NCBI GenBank assembly: GCA_963974055.1
Contig: CAXBCP010000047.1
Coordinates: 1-23,790, forward strand
DNA from: CAXBCP01 sp963974055
GTDB lineage: Bacteria; Pseudomonadota; Alphaproteobacteria; MPNO01; UBA830
Length of the DNA stretch: 23,790 bases
Reading direction: 5' to 3'
Positions 22,469 to 23,790 of the stretch are shown piece by piece; position 1 is the stretch's first letter, and each line of letters begins with the position of its first letter. The notes under the pieces were generated by a model. That model did not search any database. It was not told the origin of the DNA and was given only the letters and a program-made list of their open reading frames with translations. A program made the translations under genes and the position numbers.

Positions 22469-22759
22469 ATGTTCCGGCGGCTGGGACCGGAAAAGGATAC
22501 GCTCGGCGACATATCGCGGGTCGAGACGCTGGTGCGCGACCGGTTCGCGATTCCCGAATCGCAGATCATCCTGGTATCGCAGGATCCCGGCCTGAAACCC
22601 GGCTTCCCGCCCCACGAAACCAATGTGATATTCTGGAAAAACGAGACAAGATACCGCCTGAAGATATTCTCCCCCGTCGCGTCCGTGTCGGACGCGGACC
22701 TGCCCGTCACCTGGCTGCTCCCGTCGCTCGAAGATACCGGCGACACGGAGTGCTGCTAA
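22469..22759 (+). CDS. Small protein of unknown function ending in Glu-Cys-Cys
   Basis: A 96-residue protein. The ATG at 22469 has GGAG eight bases upstream. It starts MFRRLGPEKDTLGDISRVE, has a central segment with VIFWKNETRYRLKIFSPV, and then SDADLPVTWLLPSLEDTGDTECC. It has no signal peptide or membrane segment. The Pro-Val-Thr-Trp-Leu-Leu-Pro motif and the Cys-Cys end look conserved rather than random. I have the impression of similar small proteins next to periplasmic-binding-fold genes, but cannot name a family. The next gene begins 22 bases downstream on the same strand, so the two are probably coexpressed and may work together. The Cys pair could bind metal or act in redox. Confidence 0.75.
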   Translation: MFRRLGPEKDTLGDISRVETLVRDRFAIPESQIILVSQDPGLKPGFPPHETNVIFWKNETRYRLKIFSPVASVSDADLPVTWLLPSLEDTGDTECC

Positions 22760-22781
22760 CCCCAACAAGAAAAGAACCGCA

Positions 22782-23723
22782 ATGGCCAAAACCAAGCTTC
22801 ACGCCGTCTCCCGCACCCAGGGCAACAACCGCGCCCTGAAGGACGGCGCGATCGCGCTGCCCGATTTCGACCTCGAATTCGAGGAAGTCCCCGTGCTCGT
22901 CCACGCCTTCCGCCGCATGGTGCGGGAACTTGCCTATGACGTCTGCGAAATGGCGCTGACGACCTATATCTGCGCCAAGGCGCATGGCGTGAAAATCACG
23001 GCGCTGCCGGTCTTCCTGGTGCGCGACTTCCATCACGACGCGATCCTCCACCATGTGCCGTCGGGGCTGAAATCGCCGGCCGACCTGGCGGGAAAGCGCG
23101 TCGGGGTGAACCGCGGCTATACGGTGACCACCGGCGTCTGGGCGCGGTCGATCGTCCAGGACGAATTCGACGTCGATCTGTCCTCGATCACCTGGGCGCC
23201 GTCGGGCGACGAACATGTCGCGGCCTACCGCGCGCCGGCAAACGTCAAGCCGCTGGAAGACGGCGACCTCGAAGGACGCCTGACCTCGGGCGATCTCGTC
23301 GCCGCGGTCGGCGCGAAGGTGGATCATCCCGACGTCGCCACCATGATCGACGATCCTTTTGCCGCCGCGGTGTCGGCGCTGAAGACCCGCGGCCTGTACC
23401 CGATCAACCATTGCGTGGCGGTGCGCGACGATCTGCTGGCCGAAAACCCGGACATCGCGCTGCAGGTGTTCGAGGCCTTCGCCGCGTCCAAGCGGCTCTA
23501 TGTCGAAAAGCTCAAGGCCGGGCGCATCGCCGAGCCCGGCCGCGTCGACAAGGTGCACCTCGCGGCGCTCGATTTCATGGACGACCCGCTGCCCTACGGC
23601 ATCGATCCCAACCGCGACACGCTGGAAGGGCTGATCGGCCACGCGGTGACGCAGAAGATCATCCCGGAACGCATGGCCCTGGAAGACCTGTTCGCGAAGC
23701 CGGTACTGAACGCCGTCGGCTGA
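22782..23723 (+). CDS. 4,5-dihydroxyphthalate decarboxylase-like protein (periplasmic-binding-protein fold, no signal peptide)
   Basis: A 313-residue protein with a type 2 periplasmic-binding fold: ALPVFLVRDFHHDAILHH near residues 67-85, then LKSPADLAGKRVGVNRGYTVTTGVWARSIVQDEF, the most conserved part of the Pht5/SsuA-like group. It starts MAKTKLHAVSRTQGNNR with no hydrophobic core, so it is cytoplasmic. This favours an enzyme like 4,5-dihydroxyphthalate decarboxylase (which releases protocatechuate) over a transport receptor. No ABC permease or ATPase lies with it. The family name covers many untested members and the true substrate is open. It follows the Cys-Cys protein by 22 bases. Nearby AroE-like and aldolase-like genes fit an aromatic-acid theme. 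Confidence 0.78.
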   Translation: MAKTKLHAVSRTQGNNRALKDGAIALPDFDLEFEEVPVLVHAFRRMVRELAYDVCEMALTTYICAKAHGVKITALPVFLVRDFHHDAILHHVPSGLKSPADLAGKRVGVNRGYTVTTGVWARSIVQDEFDVDLSSITWAPSGDEHVAAYRAPANVKPLEDGDLEGRLTSGDLVAAVGAKVDHPDVATMIDDPFAAAVSALKTRGLYPINHCVAVRDDLLAENPDIALQVFEAFAASKRLYVEKLKAGRIAEPGRVDKVHLAALDFMDDPLPYGIDPNRDTLEGLIGHAVTQKIIPERMALEDLFAKPVLNAVG

Positions 23724-23732
23724 CAGCGGGGA

Positions 23733-23790
23733 ATCCTAGAGCGTTTCCTGTTTTGAATGAATCGTATGGGATTCCGTCGAATCGGGATTT
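23733..23790. repeat. Possible alphaproteobacterial intergenic repeat, cut by the window end
   Basis: The last bases after the Pht5-like gene contain CTAGAGCGTTTCC, followed by an AT-richer stretch with GAATCG twice and GGGATT twice, and a small dyad GATTC-CGTC-GAATC (23770-23783). Sequences beginning CTAGAGCG with imperfect symmetry occur as dispersed intergenic elements in many Rhizobiales and Rhodospirillales genomes. Only part is visible and no second copy is present in the window. Confidence 0.35.

Overview
The window is GC-rich, densely coded bacterial DNA. Gene content and layout (a tripartite tricarboxylate transporter set, tricarballylate-type oxidation genes, a 4,5-dihydroxyphthalate-decarboxylase-like protein, an Rrf2 regulator, many ATGA overlaps) suggest an alphaproteobacterium of the Rhodospirillales or Rhizobiales kind. 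This placement is inference from gene content only. No rRNA, tRNA, CRISPR array, transposase or phage gene was seen, and no gap between genes exceeds about 200 bases.

Region 1 (1-6823): the last codons of a short-chain dehydrogenase, then, on the minus strand, an ABC-2-type membrane protein and its ATPase, joined by an ATGA overlap. Upstream of them, and separated by a probable terminator, is a 1456-residue exported protein. It carries two tandem DM9 (DUF3421-type) repeats, best known from eukaryotic lectin-like proteins, and a very basic Lys/Ala-rich tail. It is the most unusual gene here.

Region 2 (7022-13977, minus strand): a five-gene block read in the order tcuA-like flavoprotein, tcuB-like Fe-S/membrane protein, PrpF-family isomerase, TctC-type binding protein, and a TctA permease with a TctB-like domain fused to its C-terminus. 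It reads as an uptake and oxidation module for a tricarboxylate such as tricarballylate or trans-aconitate, delivering cis-aconitate to the TCA cycle. A strong hairpin lies between tctC and tctA.

Region 3 (14132-17911): a SixA-like phosphohistidine phosphatase and an acyl-CoA synthetase on the plus strand. They converge on an NDH-2-like FAD oxidoreductase that overlaps its upstream Rrf2 regulator. The regulator has a perfect 17-bp dyad just before its start codon.

Region 4 (18005-22318, minus strand): a Zn alcohol dehydrogenase, a COG0523/CobW GTPase, a carboxymuconolactone-decarboxylase-like protein, a class II aldolase-fold enzyme and an AroE-like dehydrogenase, probably one operon. Divergent from it (22469-23723) are a 96-residue protein ending in Cys-Cys and a cytoplasmic periplasmic-binding-fold protein of the 4,5-dihydroxyphthalate decarboxylase family. 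Together these suggest catabolism of an aromatic or hydroaromatic acid, but the substrate cannot be read from sequence.
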